The notes: a model not told the origin generated them from the sequence alone. A stretch of DNA of 64,000 nucleotides from Clostridium intestinale DSM 6191 (GCF_900130055.1 NZ_FQXU01000003.1:523627-587626), one strand, 5' to 3'; shown: positions 33,740 through 42,757, counted from the first letter of the stretch. Made by a program: numbers and translations.

Positions 33740-33994
33740 TTAGATGCCCTTTTCTTTTTCACTTGCCTTTTTTAATTGATAAAGGAACTGCAAAACAGGA
33801 TCATTTTTTATCTCGTCTTCTTCTTGAATTGCAGAAATCTTATCATTTAAAGATTTAAAGTCAACATATTGAGATAACTCTTCTACGGCTATTTTTAATA
33901 CATCTTCATAGGTCAATCCTTGATGTTCTCTCTTAATTTCAAACTTCGGGAAATTTAAATCTGGAAAAAGATCTCTTAATGTTAATTTGTCCAT
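33740..33994 (-). CDS. Small hydrophilic protein of unknown function
   Basis: The 84-residue protein is taken to start at the ATG at 33994, 8 nt after AAGGTGG; GTG codons four and three positions earlier lie in that site. It is acidic and helical with no membrane segment, and contains LFPDLNFPKFEI. No family is recognised. It is monocistronic with a good terminator. Confidence 0.6.
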   Translation of the reverse strand: MDKLTLRDLFPDLNFPKFEIKREHQGLTYEDVLKIAVEELSQYVDFKSLNDKISAIQEEDEIKNDPVLQFLYQLKKASEKEKGI

Positions 33995-34167
33995 ATCTTG
34001 CACCACCTTTCAACAAATATCTATAGTTAATTATCGATATATTTGAAGATTTTTTAATATATAAAGGGCTAATTAATAATTTAACTAATGGTTTTAGTTT
34101 CTGGAAATACGTCCAATAGTTTCACTTGTTGGGGGTTAATCTTATCTGATAAGTAAATTATTATATT

Positions 34168-34830
34168 TTAATGCTTCAATAGCTTAAATTTGTTTCTATA
34201 AAAGTCAATCAAGCCGTCCCGTTTCATCCATGCAAGCTCTCTGGATAAAGCACTTCTATCTACATCTAAATACTCGGCCATCGCTTCTCTATCAAAAGGA
34301 ATAGTAAATGTTTCTGTCCCAGTTTCACTCATAATTCTTGTTAAATAAGTTAAGACCTTATCCCTAATAGTAGGCATAATAAGGCAATCATTTCGGTCAT
34401 GCAGTTCTAACGCTCGTTCTGCAATACTATCAAAAAGATTGCCAAGTAATTGTTCATGTGCCATACATAACTTTGTACAACAGCTCAATATGCTTTTGAT
34501 AGGAATAAACAGAACCTCAAGTGGTTCTATTGCCTGTACTGACATGGGGCATCTTCTTCCACGGCTAGCCGCTGTTAAAACTGCTGTATATCCACCAGGA
34601 TAATGGAGGGATACAATAATTTGTTTTCCCGTGATGCTCAATTTCGTACTTTGAGCTCTACCCTGCAATATGATGCCGACATTATCAACTAAATCGCCCT
34701 CACGGACAACCAGCTCATCTTTTGCATATTCTTTCCTTGTGGCTGACAGACATTTAAGCATTTGAGTAATATCATTTGGGGAAATACCTGAAAACAAACG
34801 TGATTGACATAGGGAATCTAAGTTGTTCAT
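34168..34830 (-). CDS. Crp/Fnr-family transcriptional regulator
   Basis: The 220-residue protein has an N-terminal cyclic-nucleotide-fold domain (LVVREGDLVDNVGIILQGRA near 40-59) and a C-terminal winged helix (FDREAMAEYLDVDRSALSRE near 174-193). It has scattered cysteines (Cys7, Cys27, and CCTKLC near 117-122) but no classical FNR cluster arrangement. It diverges from the LUD gene, and a perfect 14-bp palindrome lies next to its own ribosome binding site. Base composition is richer in G+C than the surroundings, hinting at transfer. Confidence 0.9.
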   Translation of the reverse strand: MNNLDSLCQSRLFSGISPNDITQMLKCLSATRKEYAKDELVVREGDLVDNVGIILQGRAQSTKLSITGKQIIVSLHYPGGYTAVLTAASRGRRCPMSVQAIEPLEVLFIPIKSILSCCTKLCMAHEQLLGNLFDSIAERALELHDRNDCLIMPTIRDKVLTYLTRIMSETGTETFTIPFDREAMAEYLDVDRSALSRELAWMKRDGLIDFYRNKFKLLKH

Positions 34831-34842
34831 GAGAGGCTCCTC

Positions 34843-34856
34843 GTTGCACGTGCAAC
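34843..34856. promoter_or_regulatory. Perfect 14-bp palindrome, candidate Crp/Fnr operator
   Basis: GTTGCACGTGCAAC lies 12-26 bp before the crp-like start codon, adjacent to its GAGGAG site, in the divergent gap with the LUD gene. Size and symmetry fit a Crp/Fnr dimer, and the position suggests autorepression. Confidence 0.65.
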
Positions 34857-34940
34857 ATACTTTTTCTTTTTACTATACTATATTAATCATAAACACACAA
34901 GAAGTTAGTCACCTTTCTAAAGTCAGAATGGAGGAAAACA

Positions 34941-35618
34941 ATGCAAGGGAAAGAACATTCAATAAAAGCGAGAAATCGACTTTTAGCATCAAAGGTTATT
35001 AAAAATCTGCAAAGCAGAAAGTTTGAGGCTTATTACTGTGATAACGCCATAGAAGCTGTAGAAAAAGCACTATCATTTATTCCGGAACATTCCTCGGTAT
35101 CATGGGGTGGATCAGTCACGCTTGAGGAAATCGGGCTTCTTAATCAAGTACGTCAAGGAAGCTATATAATCATTGATCGTGATAAAGCTCAAACAATGGA
35201 GGAGCGTTATGACCTCATGCGCCAATCTCTTTTGTGCGACACCTATTTAACGAGCTTTAATGCAGTTAGCGAAGATGGCATATTAGTCAATATAGATAGT
35301 GTTGGCAATCGAACAGCGGCGATTACCTTTGGACCGAAAAGTGTTATTGCTATCGTTGGGATGAATAAGGTTTGCAAGACCGCTGAAGATGCAGTTATAA
35401 GAGCCAGAACATATGCGGCCCCTATTAATGTGTACCGATGTTCGTGTTCGTCCAGCCCATTTTTACATTCACCGCAAAAAACGCCCTGCCTAATCAATGG
35501 TGCTTGCGGAGATTGTAAAACAGATGACTGTATCTGTTCTTATATTGTCCAAACAAGAATGTGTAGAACAGCGGGGAGAATAAAGGTTATCCTTGTTGGT
35601 GAATCTTTGGGATTTTGA
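34941..35618 (+). CDS. LUD-domain protein (LutB/LutC-related, DUF162)
   Basis: The 225-residue protein has the LUD fold signature: GGSVTLEEIGL near 56-66, a DGILVNIDSVGNRTAAITFG segment near 118-137 and VGMNKVCKTAEDA near 145-157. A Cys-rich tail (CSCSSS, CLINGACGDCKTDDC) may bind metal. LUD proteins take part in lactate oxidation or related metabolism. No lutA/lutB gene is adjacent, so its role is open. Codon use and base composition match the divergent crp-like gene and differ from the rest of the window. Confidence 0.85.
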   Translation: MQGKEHSIKARNRLLASKVIKNLQSRKFEAYYCDNAIEAVEKALSFIPEHSSVSWGGSVTLEEIGLLNQVRQGSYIIIDRDKAQTMEERYDLMRQSLLCDTYLTSFNAVSEDGILVNIDSVGNRTAAITFGPKSVIAIVGMNKVCKTAEDAVIRARTYAAPINVYRCSCSSSPFLHSPQKTPCLINGACGDCKTDDCICSYIVQTRMCRTAGRIKVILVGESLGF

Positions 35619-35969
35619 ATAAAGATTATAGTTTAATATCAGCTTTAGGATGGGAGTACCTCATGTATCCATGGCCGCTATTTCATATTTGGGATGAACA
35701 GTTGTTTTATTGCAACGGTTTAGCTTAGCTGCCCCTCCCTCCTACTCCATTTTCATTCACTAGTTACTTAAAAATCGAAATGGAGAAATGTCATATGGCT
35801 AAAATAAATCCGCGAGATTTTTACTTGTTTTATCATTCAGACTTTTTTATTGAAATACCAGATGAAGTCCTTTCAATGATTTATTAGTCTAAAGCTATCT
35901 TTATAGTTTGGGATAAAACTTTGTTTTATCTATTTTTATATTAAAACTATTATAATGTAACGGCTCTAT
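35619..35969 (+). other. Debris region with short frames and a diverged repeat
   Basis: This stretch has a 21-codon frame with a GGGAGT site (35663-35728; starts MYPWPLFHIWDEQLFYCNG) and a second truncated frame described separately. A 23-bp segment at 35688-35710 (TTTGGGAT...TTGTTTTAT) recurs with four changes at 35907-35929, encoding a similar WD-x-x-LFY motif. The pattern suggests remnants of a transferred element. Confidence 0.4.
35795..35887 (+). pseudogene. Truncated gene fragment, N-terminal 30 codons (mobile-element type?)
   Basis: After a TGGAG site, an ATG opens a frame MAKINPRDFYLFYHSDFFIE then IPDEVLSMIY-stop. From memory it resembles the conserved N-terminus of small sigma-like proteins found on clostridial conjugative elements, cut short here. 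The assignment is tentative. Confidence 0.35.
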
Positions 35970-36494
35970 TTACTTTACTTCTTTTACACACCAAGTGTCT
36001 TTATTTTTGCCAATTATAAGCGTATTTTCAGTGGTTTCGATTGGTGAAAAAGAAGTTTGCCAATAAAATTTTATTTTAGCCTCATACATATCTTCATTTA
36101 TTTTCTTATAAGATATTAATTCATATTTATTAAGCCATGGGCTTGAACCCCCAATTACCCAATAGCCCTCTTCTGGCTCACCTAATTTTTCAATTAATTC
36201 TTTTTTTAATTCCTTACAAGCAACTGCATAATGGTAAACCCCATTTCTTGTACTTTCTCCCTTGGTCCAGATATCAATAACTTGCTCTGGAGATGTTGCT
36301 CCTAATTCATCTAACGCTTGCTTAAAGAAATAAACTTGAGCTTTGCTTTGCTGATGACTTATAGGAATATAGTCTCCCTTCTCTTTTTCACTTAGATTAG
36401 CCATTATGCTTTTAATATCTGTACCCTCTGTCTTTATGACATTTAAAGTTAAAAAGATAAAAATAATCATAATGAATCTTAATATTTTTTTCAT
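35970..36494 (-). CDS. Secreted protein of unknown function
   Basis: The 174-residue protein has an N-terminal signal segment (ILRFIMIIFIFLTLNVI) without a lipobox. The mature part contains SHQQSKAQVYFFKQALDELG and ends with DTWCVKEVK, reminiscent of NTF2-like exported domains. GAGGTGG lies before the ATG. Function unknown. Confidence 0.7.
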   Translation of the reverse strand: MKKILRFIMIIFIFLTLNVIKTEGTDIKSIMANLSEKEKGDYIPISHQQSKAQVYFFKQALDELGATSPEQVIDIWTKGESTRNGVYHYAVACKELKKELIEKLGEPEEGYWVIGGSSPWLNKYELISYKKINEDMYEAKIKFYWQTSFSPIETTENTLIIGKNKDTWCVKEVK

Positions 36495-36591
36495 AAAACC
36501 ACCTCTATAACACTTTTATTTAATTTTTAGTTTTTGTAATATAAGCGGTTTTATAAGTGGTAATACTTTACCTACTATAGACATAATAAAT

Positions 36592-36623
36592 ACAAGGATT
36601 TAAACCTAAGTTCAAATCCTTGT
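36592..36623 (-). terminator. Terminator of the lrp-lysE-GNAT operon
   Basis: ACAAGGATTT pairs with AAATCCTTGT, and the minus strand continues ATTTATTATG. Confidence 0.7.
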
Positions 36624-36637
36624 AAAAGATATTTTTA

Positions 36638-37588
36638 TCATGCATGAGATAACACCGGGAACATAAGCTTATTTGATGAAAATAAGTTTTCTTTTCCCTT
36701 AAGTATAAATAAGGTTGTATCTTCCTCATGAAGTTTATTTATCTTAAACTCTTTAACTTCTTTTGGGGTAAATCCTAAGAATGCTGTTTTAGTGTTTTCC
36801 TCAGCTATAATAGATAAAATCTCATTTAGAGAACAGTTGCCTTTACAGAAAATATCGTAACATATTAAATTTTCATCTTCATATTCAGCTACTACAATAG
36901 CTTCATGCTCTTTTATATAATAAATGCTTTCTTTCATAAATTGAGAGCAATAGAACATAAGTAGTCCCTCATTTTCCTCCATAGGTAATGCGGAAAAAGG
37001 ATTTGAATTTTTATATAGATCTAACAGAAATTGTTTGTCAGCATCTTTATCCATATTAAGTTTTCTAACTAGTCCACTTTGTTTATTAATGTTTTTGGAA
37101 TATTGATATTCTTCAACTTTCTCAAAACCAAACTTAGGATAATAATCTAATACTCCATCATTAGCAAATAAGTATATAGCATGACATTTATCCCTCCACT
37201 CTTCTAATACTTTTTTAATTAAAAAGCTGCTTAAACCTTTATTTCTAAATTCTTTATCAGTCATAACAGTTCCTAATTGTATATATATTCTTTTTTCATC
37301 ATTCCATCTTGTTTTAATTATATTTACTGAAACATTGGCTACTACTTTATCATCTTTTAAAAGACAATAAGGTATATAGTCCTCTCCCCAATAGCCATTT
37401 TGGTGCCAAGTCTCAAAACTAAGCCCAAAGGTGTTTTGGGCTAGTATATTAAAGCTATTTCTTATTTTATCCTTCTCTTTTATGTTAGTAATAAATATAT
37501 ATTCATTGTCATTAATATTACATTTCACTATTTTGTTCCTCACTTTCAACTTATATGGATATTTTAAACTATTTTTATAAAAAATCAT
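36638..37588 (-). CDS. GNAT acetyltransferase with C-terminal extension
   Basis: The 316-residue protein carries a GNAT core near residues 45-170, with the acetyl-CoA loop DKEFRNKGLSSFLIKKVLEE and FANDGVLDYYPKFGFEKVEE. A second domain of about 140 residues follows, resembling Eis-type or tandem-GNAT architecture. It begins one base after the lysE stop, so it is translationally coupled. The start could also be at a downstream codon, as the N-terminal ~30 residues are not conserved-looking. Confidence 0.8.
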   Translation of the reverse strand: MIFYKNSLKYPYKLKVRNKIVKCNINDNEYIFITNIKEKDKIRNSFNILAQNTFGLSFETWHQNGYWGEDYIPYCLLKDDKVVANVSVNIIKTRWNDEKRIYIQLGTVMTDKEFRNKGLSSFLIKKVLEEWRDKCHAIYLFANDGVLDYYPKFGFEKVEEYQYSKNINKQSGLVRKLNMDKDADKQFLLDLYKNSNPFSALPMEENEGLLMFYCSQFMKESIYYIKEHEAIVVAEYEDENLICYDIFCKGNCSLNEILSIIAEENTKTAFLGFTPKEVKEFKINKLHEEDTTLFILKGKENLFSSNKLMFPVLSHA

Positions 37589-37589
37589 T

Positions 37590-38210
37590 CTACTTTTTAA
37601 TTAATATTTTGATTCCTAAAAATACTAACACCACCCCAACAATAAGGTTTAATATACGTATAAGGGTAATTGGAAAAAAAACTTTAACGACACTTCCTAG
37701 TATTGAAACCATTGTTAAAAAGAAAAGAGTAGACAATATAGCTCCTAAGGCAAAAAGGTAAAGTTCATGCCTTGTGGTCTTTTCTTCTAGCAACTTAGTT
37801 GAAAATATGCCTGCCCAAAATATTATTGTAAGAGGATTAGAGGCTGTAATAATAAGTGCATTTATAAATACGTTGCTTGAATTTATTGAACTTCCGAGAG
37901 TTAATACAGGCAATAAATTAACATTAAATTGATTCAGAATTGTACTTGCTCCAAATAGGAATAAAATTATAGCACCAGATACTTTTAAGAATGCTTGTAC
38001 CCTTTTGCGACTAACTATAGATACTAATCCCTTAATAGCAAGTAAAATAAAAATTCCATCTATTAGAGTAACACCTATTACACCTAATTCTCCACTGTAA
38101 AATCCATATGTTGATGAGGTTTTTAATATAAACATACTTACAGGCCCAATTGCAAATTGTAACAACATTCCAAATCTAAAACCTTTGAAAAAAATTGCTA
38201 TTGATTTCAT
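37590..38210 (-). CDS. LysE/RhtB-family amino-acid exporter
   Basis: The 206-residue membrane protein has six hydrophobic helices, with the family start GFRFGMLLQFAIGPVSMFIL and SNPLTIIFWAGIF in the middle. LysE-type proteins export amino acids. It overlaps the upstream Lrp gene by 4 bp (ATGA), implying coupled expression and probable regulation by that Lrp protein. Confidence 0.88.
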   Translation of the reverse strand: MKSIAIFFKGFRFGMLLQFAIGPVSMFILKTSSTYGFYSGELGVIGVTLIDGIFILLAIKGLVSIVSRKRVQAFLKVSGAIILFLFGASTILNQFNVNLLPVLTLGSSINSSNVFINALIITASNPLTIIFWAGIFSTKLLEEKTTRHELYLFALGAILSTLFFLTMVSILGSVVKVFFPITLIRILNLIVGVVLVFLGIKILIKK

Positions 38211-38647
38211 ACATTGATCTCTTCTTTTAAAGAAGATAAGGTAATTATTGTATTTGATTTACATACGCCTTTCATTTTCTTTAATACATTTGATATAAAA
38301 TACTCTAAGGATTTAGTGTCTTCTACAAGAACTTTTAATAAGTAGTCATATTCTCCAGCAACATGGTGGCATTCTAATACGGATTTGTAGTTAATAATGT
38401 TTTTTCTGAATCCCTCTATATTTCCTGTTTCATTAATATTAACAAAAATAAAAGCTAGAAGCTTAAAATCAGTTTTATCTCTATTAATTTTTACAGTATA
38501 TTTTTCAATTATAGCTGCTTCTTCCATCTTTCTTATTCTTTCTGATACAGCGGGAATAGAAAGATTTACTTTCTTGCTTATTTCTGAAGTAGTTGCTCTG
38601 CTATTTTCTTTTAATGAATCAATAATCTTTAAATCAATTGTATCCAT
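38207..38647 (-). CDS. Lrp/AsnC-family transcriptional regulator
   Basis: The 146-residue protein has the N-terminal helix-turn-helix (RATTSEISKKVNLSIPAVSE) and the C-terminal ligand-binding RAM domain (HHVAGEYDYLLKVLVEDTKS). It is the first gene of an operon with lysE and a GNAT gene. Lrp proteins next to LysE exporters usually sense the exported amino acid. Confidence 0.93.
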   Translation of the reverse strand: MDTIDLKIIDSLKENSRATTSEISKKVNLSIPAVSERIRKMEEAAIIEKYTVKINRDKTDFKLLAFIFVNINETGNIEGFRKNIINYKSVLECHHVAGEYDYLLKVLVEDTKSLEYFISNVLKKMKGVCKSNTIITLSSLKEEINV

Positions 38648-38867
38648 AATAAGTTCTCCTTATTTTCTTAAATTAATAGTATTATACAAATAACTTTAAA
38701 TATAGTATATATTATTTGAAAACTACTTAATAATTAATGTTTTATGGTATTTTTATTAATATTTTTAATATAGCAGATAAAAACTTAATAACTTACCTTA
38801 ATTTTTTAAGTTTAAAAAATCTGTTTTATATGTAGAGGAAAAACACTATAATCATTGAGTTATTTCG

Positions 38868-38896
38868 TTTACATTGGTATTATTTACTTATATACT
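38868..38896 (+). promoter_or_regulatory. Promoter of the PTS EIIB gene
   Basis: TTTACA (38868-38873) and TATACT (38891-38896) are exactly 17 bp apart, 27 bp before the ATG with its GGAGG site. Confidence 0.65.
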
Positions 38897-38922
38897 ATTT
38901 TACTAAAAATGGAGGGTTTAAA

Positions 38923-39339
38923 ATGTTAAAAATTCTTTTGTGCTGTGGTGGTGGCTTCTCTTCAAGCGCTTTGGTAAGCAGGCTTAAAAAAGAGATAATA
39001 GAAAATAATATGGATAATGAATATAGTATTGAATATTCCCCATTTTTATTGGCTAAGGATAAGACTTCTGAGTTTGATGTTATCGTATGTTGTCCTCATT
39101 TAATAATGAGCGTTAACAATCTTATAAAGGACTATAATCCAGATATTCCTATATATATTATGCCGCCTAGAATGTATGGACTTATTAAGGCTAAAGAAGT
39201 GGTACAAGATGCTAAGGATGTTGTGGATATTTACAACAAAACTAAGATTAATCCTGTGCATTTTCCAGGAGAAGATAAACCTTTAAAAATCACAAGATCT
39301 ATTTCCTATAGAAATGCTAATCCTAGTTACACTGGATAG
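38923..39339 (+). CDS. PTS EIIB domain protein (lactose/cellobiose type), orphan
   Basis: The 138-residue protein has the IIB phosphocysteine loop LLCCGGGFSSSALVSRL with tandem Cys7-Cys8, and the IVCCPHLI segment. It is longer than usual (about 100 residues) by a C-terminal tail after residue 105. No EIIA or EIIC gene lies nearby, and it sits alone between a promoter and a strong terminator, so it may serve distant partners or act as a regulator. Confidence 0.85.
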   Translation: MLKILLCCGGGFSSSALVSRLKKEIIENNMDNEYSIEYSPFLLAKDKTSEFDVIVCCPHLIMSVNNLIKDYNPDIPIYIMPPRMYGLIKAKEVVQDAKDVVDIYNKTKINPVHFPGEDKPLKITRSISYRNANPSYTG

Positions 39340-39357
39340 TATTCTTAAAATCTATAA

Positions 39358-39409
39358 AGATAAGCCTCATAGATTATTAAAAATTTATAATAATCTATGA
39401 GGCTTATCT
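39358..39409. terminator. Strong bidirectional terminator
   Basis: A perfect 22-bp stem (39358-39379 with 39388-39409) lies between the convergent EIIB and AEC genes. Confidence 0.92.
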
Positions 39410-39413
39410 ACTT

Positions 39414-40328
39414 TTAAGCTAATATAAGACACCAAATAGGTATTGATATCAAGGTCATAATGGTTGAAAATACTACTAATTTTGTAGCAAATATATAATC
39501 TCCATCATATTTAGCTGCCATAATCGCTGTAGTACTTCCAGCTGGCATTCCAGATAAAAGTACGGATACTCCTGTAATTATAGGATCAACTCCTGCTAGT
39601 CTACATCCTAGATAGACAAGTCCTGGTATTACTATAATACGTATAACTGTAAAATATAAAATATCCTTATTTATCATTGTCTTTAAATCTTTAACTTCTG
39701 CTATCATGGAGCCTATTAAAAGCATTGTTAAAGGTGTGGTGCATCTTCCTATGGAGACTATGGTATTATAAACAAAGGTTGGTGGTTTTAAGCCAGTAAT
39801 CATAAGGGCTATCCCTATATACACTGCTATCATACAAGGATGAAAAACTACCTTTTTAAATGCAGCTTTTTTGTCAGTTTCATCAGTAAACTGTGCTAAT
39901 CCAGCAGACCACATTACAATTCTTGTAGGAATACAGAAGATTGATGAATACATTAAACCAGTTGCTCCAAAGGTACTTTCTGCAATGGGATTTCCTAAAA
40001 ACGCAGAATTGGATACTAATGTTCCATATTTTAAGACCTTTCTCTGTCTTATTTCAAACCTACCAAATGCGAATCTACAGATTAAATAGCATAAAACTTG
40101 AGCTATTATGCCAACCGCCATGATAGTTCCAAAAATCTTAAGTATCCCCATATTAAAATCAATATTAAAAGAAGTAATAATACTGCATGGTAAAATCAAG
40201 TTTAAAACAAGTTCTGTTAAAACCCCTTTTGAATTTTCCGTTAGAACTCCTTTTTTCCGTAATATTATTCCTATAATAACCATTAGAAACATAGTTCCTT
40301 GAGTTGTCCACATAACGCTGAAATCCAT
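39414..40328 (-). CDS. AEC-family (auxin efflux carrier-type) transporter
   Basis: The 304-residue membrane protein has ten hydrophobic helices in two five-helix halves, with family segments LVLNLILPCSIITSF near 45-59 and the C-terminal GMPAGSTTAIMA. Bacterial AEC members export or import organic acids such as malate; the substrate is not evident. AAAGGGAG lies before the ATG. Confidence 0.88.
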   Translation of the reverse strand: MDFSVMWTTQGTMFLMVIIGIILRKKGVLTENSKGVLTELVLNLILPCSIITSFNIDFNMGILKIFGTIMAVGIIAQVLCYLICRFAFGRFEIRQRKVLKYGTLVSNSAFLGNPIAESTFGATGLMYSSIFCIPTRIVMWSAGLAQFTDETDKKAAFKKVVFHPCMIAVYIGIALMITGLKPPTFVYNTIVSIGRCTTPLTMLLIGSMIAEVKDLKTMINKDILYFTVIRIIVIPGLVYLGCRLAGVDPIITGVSVLLSGMPAGSTTAIMAAKYDGDYIFATKLVVFSTIMTLISIPIWCLILA

Positions 40329-40395
40329 TTAGCTACTCCCTTTCCTATTAAGTCTAATCTGCTTCAATTAATGGTTATTATATCATATTTTTTAG

Positions 40396-40848
40396 TTAAA
40401 ATTTTGATTTTTCATAATTATATGGGATACTTGAGCCCACAACTACGTCTTCTATTTTCTCAATTATAAGCCAATCATCCATATTACCTTGATAATCAAA
40501 TTCTAGTGGTTCTATTTCCTTTACACCACAAAATTCAACTAAACACATACATTTTTTGTGCCAGCGGTCTTTCTGCTTTTTAGATAAGTTTAGCTTAGGT
40601 TGATTTTTATCTAAAGTCTCATTTATTTCATCTTCTGAAAGTTTAACATAATTTTGAACAGATTTAACCATAGCTTCAGCAGTTATTTTCCCTGTCCCTT
40701 TTTTCATAAGGTAAAGCTTCTCTCCCTCAAATACTCTACTATGAGGTATTTTTCTGCCTGCGGCTGCTCTTATTATCATGGTTTTGGAACCCTCTAAGAT
40801 TTTTTCAAGTACTTTTTCCTTATCATCACAATATACTAAATGTACCAT
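40396..40848 (-). CDS. ASCH/PUA-like domain protein
   Basis: The 150-residue protein has the small beta-barrel pattern of ASCH/PUA-like proteins: KTMIIRAAAGRKIPHSRVFEGEKLYLMKKG near the N-terminus (a K-x-x-x-x-R strand, then VxxGexlyl), and later a CLVEFCGVKEIEP strand. Such domains are thought to bind RNA or modified nucleotides. It starts just after the AraC gene's stop codon, with AAGGTGG upstream. Confidence 0.6.
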   Translation of the reverse strand: MVHLVYCDDKEKVLEKILEGSKTMIIRAAAGRKIPHSRVFEGEKLYLMKKGTGKITAEAMVKSVQNYVKLSEDEINETLDKNQPKLNLSKKQKDRWHKKCMCLVEFCGVKEIEPLEFDYQGNMDDWLIIEKIEDVVVGSSIPYNYEKSKF

Positions 40849-40849
40849 A

Positions 40850-41704
40850 CTAAACCACCTTCTTTTCTACTGGAATCCAAACTTCATACTTAGCCTTATT
40901 AGGATCTGGAGAAATATACACCTCAATATCTGGTGCATCTGCATATTCATATCCTGAGGTTGGTAGCCATTCTGTTACAATCCTTTTCTCTAATTCCTGA
41001 ATAGACTTGTTAGTTCCTTCTCCAGAAAAAATAGCCCAAGTTGAAGCAGGAACGACATATTCCTCAAATGAACTATCAATTTCCTTTTCACTTGTAACTG
41101 CTATAAAGTATTTCCAATCTTCTTTTTCATTACAGCAACTTACTCCTAATAGTCCCATTGGATATCCTTCCATCATAGCTGCAAGTTTTGGTATAGTTCC
41201 ATCTATTGATAGTTTTCCCCACATCTTAGGTACAGTTTCAAAATTCTTTTCAATTTCTTTCTCTAAAGGTTCTGAAACTCCTATTATTCTAAAAGCTTCT
41301 CTTTTCTCAATCCTATAATCCATACTTGTATCTCCTTTTATTGTTATCATAAAGCTAACAGGTGGAAAAGCTTTTAATAAAACCCCTTCAGATTTTGCTT
41401 GAGATGGGGCTATTCCATGAACGTTTTTAAATGCCCTGTTAAAGGCTGTAGGAGAATCATATCCATATTTAACTGCTACATCTATAACCTTTTCATCACC
41501 ATTTTGTAAATCTACAGCAGCTAAAGACATTCTTCTACGTCTTATATATTCTGATAGTGGTATGTTGGCCATATAAGCAAACATTCTTTGAAAATGATAT
41601 GTAGAGCAACATGCTATTTTAGAAACTTCCTCATAATCAATCCTATCTCTCATATGCTCTTCCATATAATTAATGGCACTATTTAATCGTTCAATCCATT
41701 CCAT
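40850..41704 (-). CDS. AraC-family regulator with GyrI-like effector domain
   Basis: The 284-residue protein starts at the ATG at 41704, 7 nt after AGGAGG. Residues 1-110 are the AraC DNA-binding domain with two helix-turn-helix units (YEEVSKIACCSTYHFQRMFA and DVAVKYGYDSPTAFNRAFKN). The rest is a GyrI-like small-molecule-binding domain. Such regulators often respond to drugs. It overlaps the ASCH gene's start region and may regulate it. Confidence 0.92.
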   Translation of the reverse strand: MEWIERLNSAINYMEEHMRDRIDYEEVSKIACCSTYHFQRMFAYMANIPLSEYIRRRRMSLAAVDLQNGDEKVIDVAVKYGYDSPTAFNRAFKNVHGIAPSQAKSEGVLLKAFPPVSFMITIKGDTSMDYRIEKREAFRIIGVSEPLEKEIEKNFETVPKMWGKLSIDGTIPKLAAMMEGYPMGLLGVSCCNEKEDWKYFIAVTSEKEIDSSFEEYVVPASTWAIFSGEGTNKSIQELEKRIVTEWLPTSGYEYADAPDIEVYISPDPNKAKYEVWIPVEKKVV

Positions 41705-41748
41705 ACTGTTACCTCCTAACAATAAAATACAATATATTCCTTTTAAAT

Positions 41749-41779
41749 ACCTCTCTTTTTGTGCACAATAAAGAGAGGT
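41749..41779 (-). terminator. Terminator of the PPOX gene
   Basis: ACCTCTCTTT pairs with AAAGAGAGGT across an 11-nt loop downstream of the stop at 41834. Confidence 0.75.
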
Positions 41780-41833
41780 TTATTTAATTATACATTATAT
41801 TCCATAAAACTTCCATGTAACAATATCTATAAG

Positions 41834-42235
41834 CTAAAATTCTATCTTTCTAGGTTCTCTTCCTGAAAAATCTGAAATCACAGCACTTCCATGCTCAAGA
41901 TAAAACACCTTAAAAATAGGATTATCTGCTGATTTATATCCCTTCTTTACAGGCTCATGTACATTTATAACTTTTTCTTTTATATTTATATCTTCACAAA
42001 ACTTAATTTCTCCACTTATTCTTAAAACCACCATATCTCTTGTTGTAACTGAATACTCAATATATGGGTGATTTTTTAATTGTCTATAAACATCTTTTAA
42101 GCTATTTGTACAAAAATACAACTTACCTTCATCTTCAAGCATAAAACCAAAAGGTCTAACCCTAGGTTTTCCATCATCTACAGTTCCAAGATATCCATTT
42201 ACATTTTCCTTTAAAATTCTTAATACTTCTTCCAT
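41834..42235 (-). CDS. PPOX-family flavoprotein
   Basis: The 133-residue protein has the FMN split-barrel signature YLGTVDDGKPRVRPFGFMLED and a KLYFCTNSLKDVYRQLKNHP segment. It is a probable FMN-binding reductase of unknown substrate. It diverges from the hxlR gene across a 129-bp gap, a common pairing for oxidative or electrophile stress control. Confidence 0.85.
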   Translation of the reverse strand: MEEVLRILKENVNGYLGTVDDGKPRVRPFGFMLEDEGKLYFCTNSLKDVYRQLKNHPYIEYSVTTRDMVVLRISGEIKFCEDINIKEKVINVHEPVKKGYKSADNPIFKVFYLEHGSAVISDFSGREPRKIEF

Positions 42236-42364
42236 TTTCCTACCTCGTTGATTTAAATATTTTTTATAAGTATAATGTTAAGGTGCTTTAAAAAATATTA
42301 CAAGTACGCACATTGATATTACATAGTCATGTCAATCTGACTATTGAGAAAGGAAGTTATTTAT

Positions 42365-42757
42365 ATGGATGATTATTCACACGTTTGCCCTGTTACTGTA
42401 ACCCAAAATGTCCTTATGGGTAAATGGAAACTTTCGATTTTATGGGTTCTTCATAATAAGATTAGAAGATTTGGTGAACTACAAAAACTTTTGCCTCAAA
42501 TTTCACGTGGTGTTCTTACTCAACAATTAAGAGAGCTTGAGCATGATGGTCTTATAAATAGAAAGGTTTATGGTGAAGTACCTCCAAGGGTTGAGTATTC
42601 TTTAACTGAAATAGGAATAAGTTTCATTCCAGTAATGTCTCAAATCATGGAATGGGGTGTTGGATATATAAACAAAACTTCTAGCTGTAATGTAGATGTC
42701 TGCATTAAAAATGATTTTCCTTGCAATAAATGCCATGAGATGCTAAAGCCTGATTAA
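42365..42757 (+). CDS. HxlR-family transcriptional regulator
   Basis: The 130-residue protein starts at the ATG at 42365; a TTG seven codons earlier lies ahead of its AAAGGA site. It has the HxlR start CPVTVTQNVLMGKWKLSILW, the recognition helix ISRGVLTQQLRELEHDGLI and a C-terminal Cys cluster (CNVDVC, CNKCHE). Several HxlR proteins sense diamide or quinones through Cys. It converges with the SagB gene with a 4-bp overlap. Confidence 0.92.
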   Translation: MDDYSHVCPVTVTQNVLMGKWKLSILWVLHNKIRRFGELQKLLPQISRGVLTQQLRELEHDGLINRKVYGEVPPRVEYSLTEIGISFIPVMSQIMEWGVGYINKTSSCNVDVCIKNDFPCNKCHEMLKPD

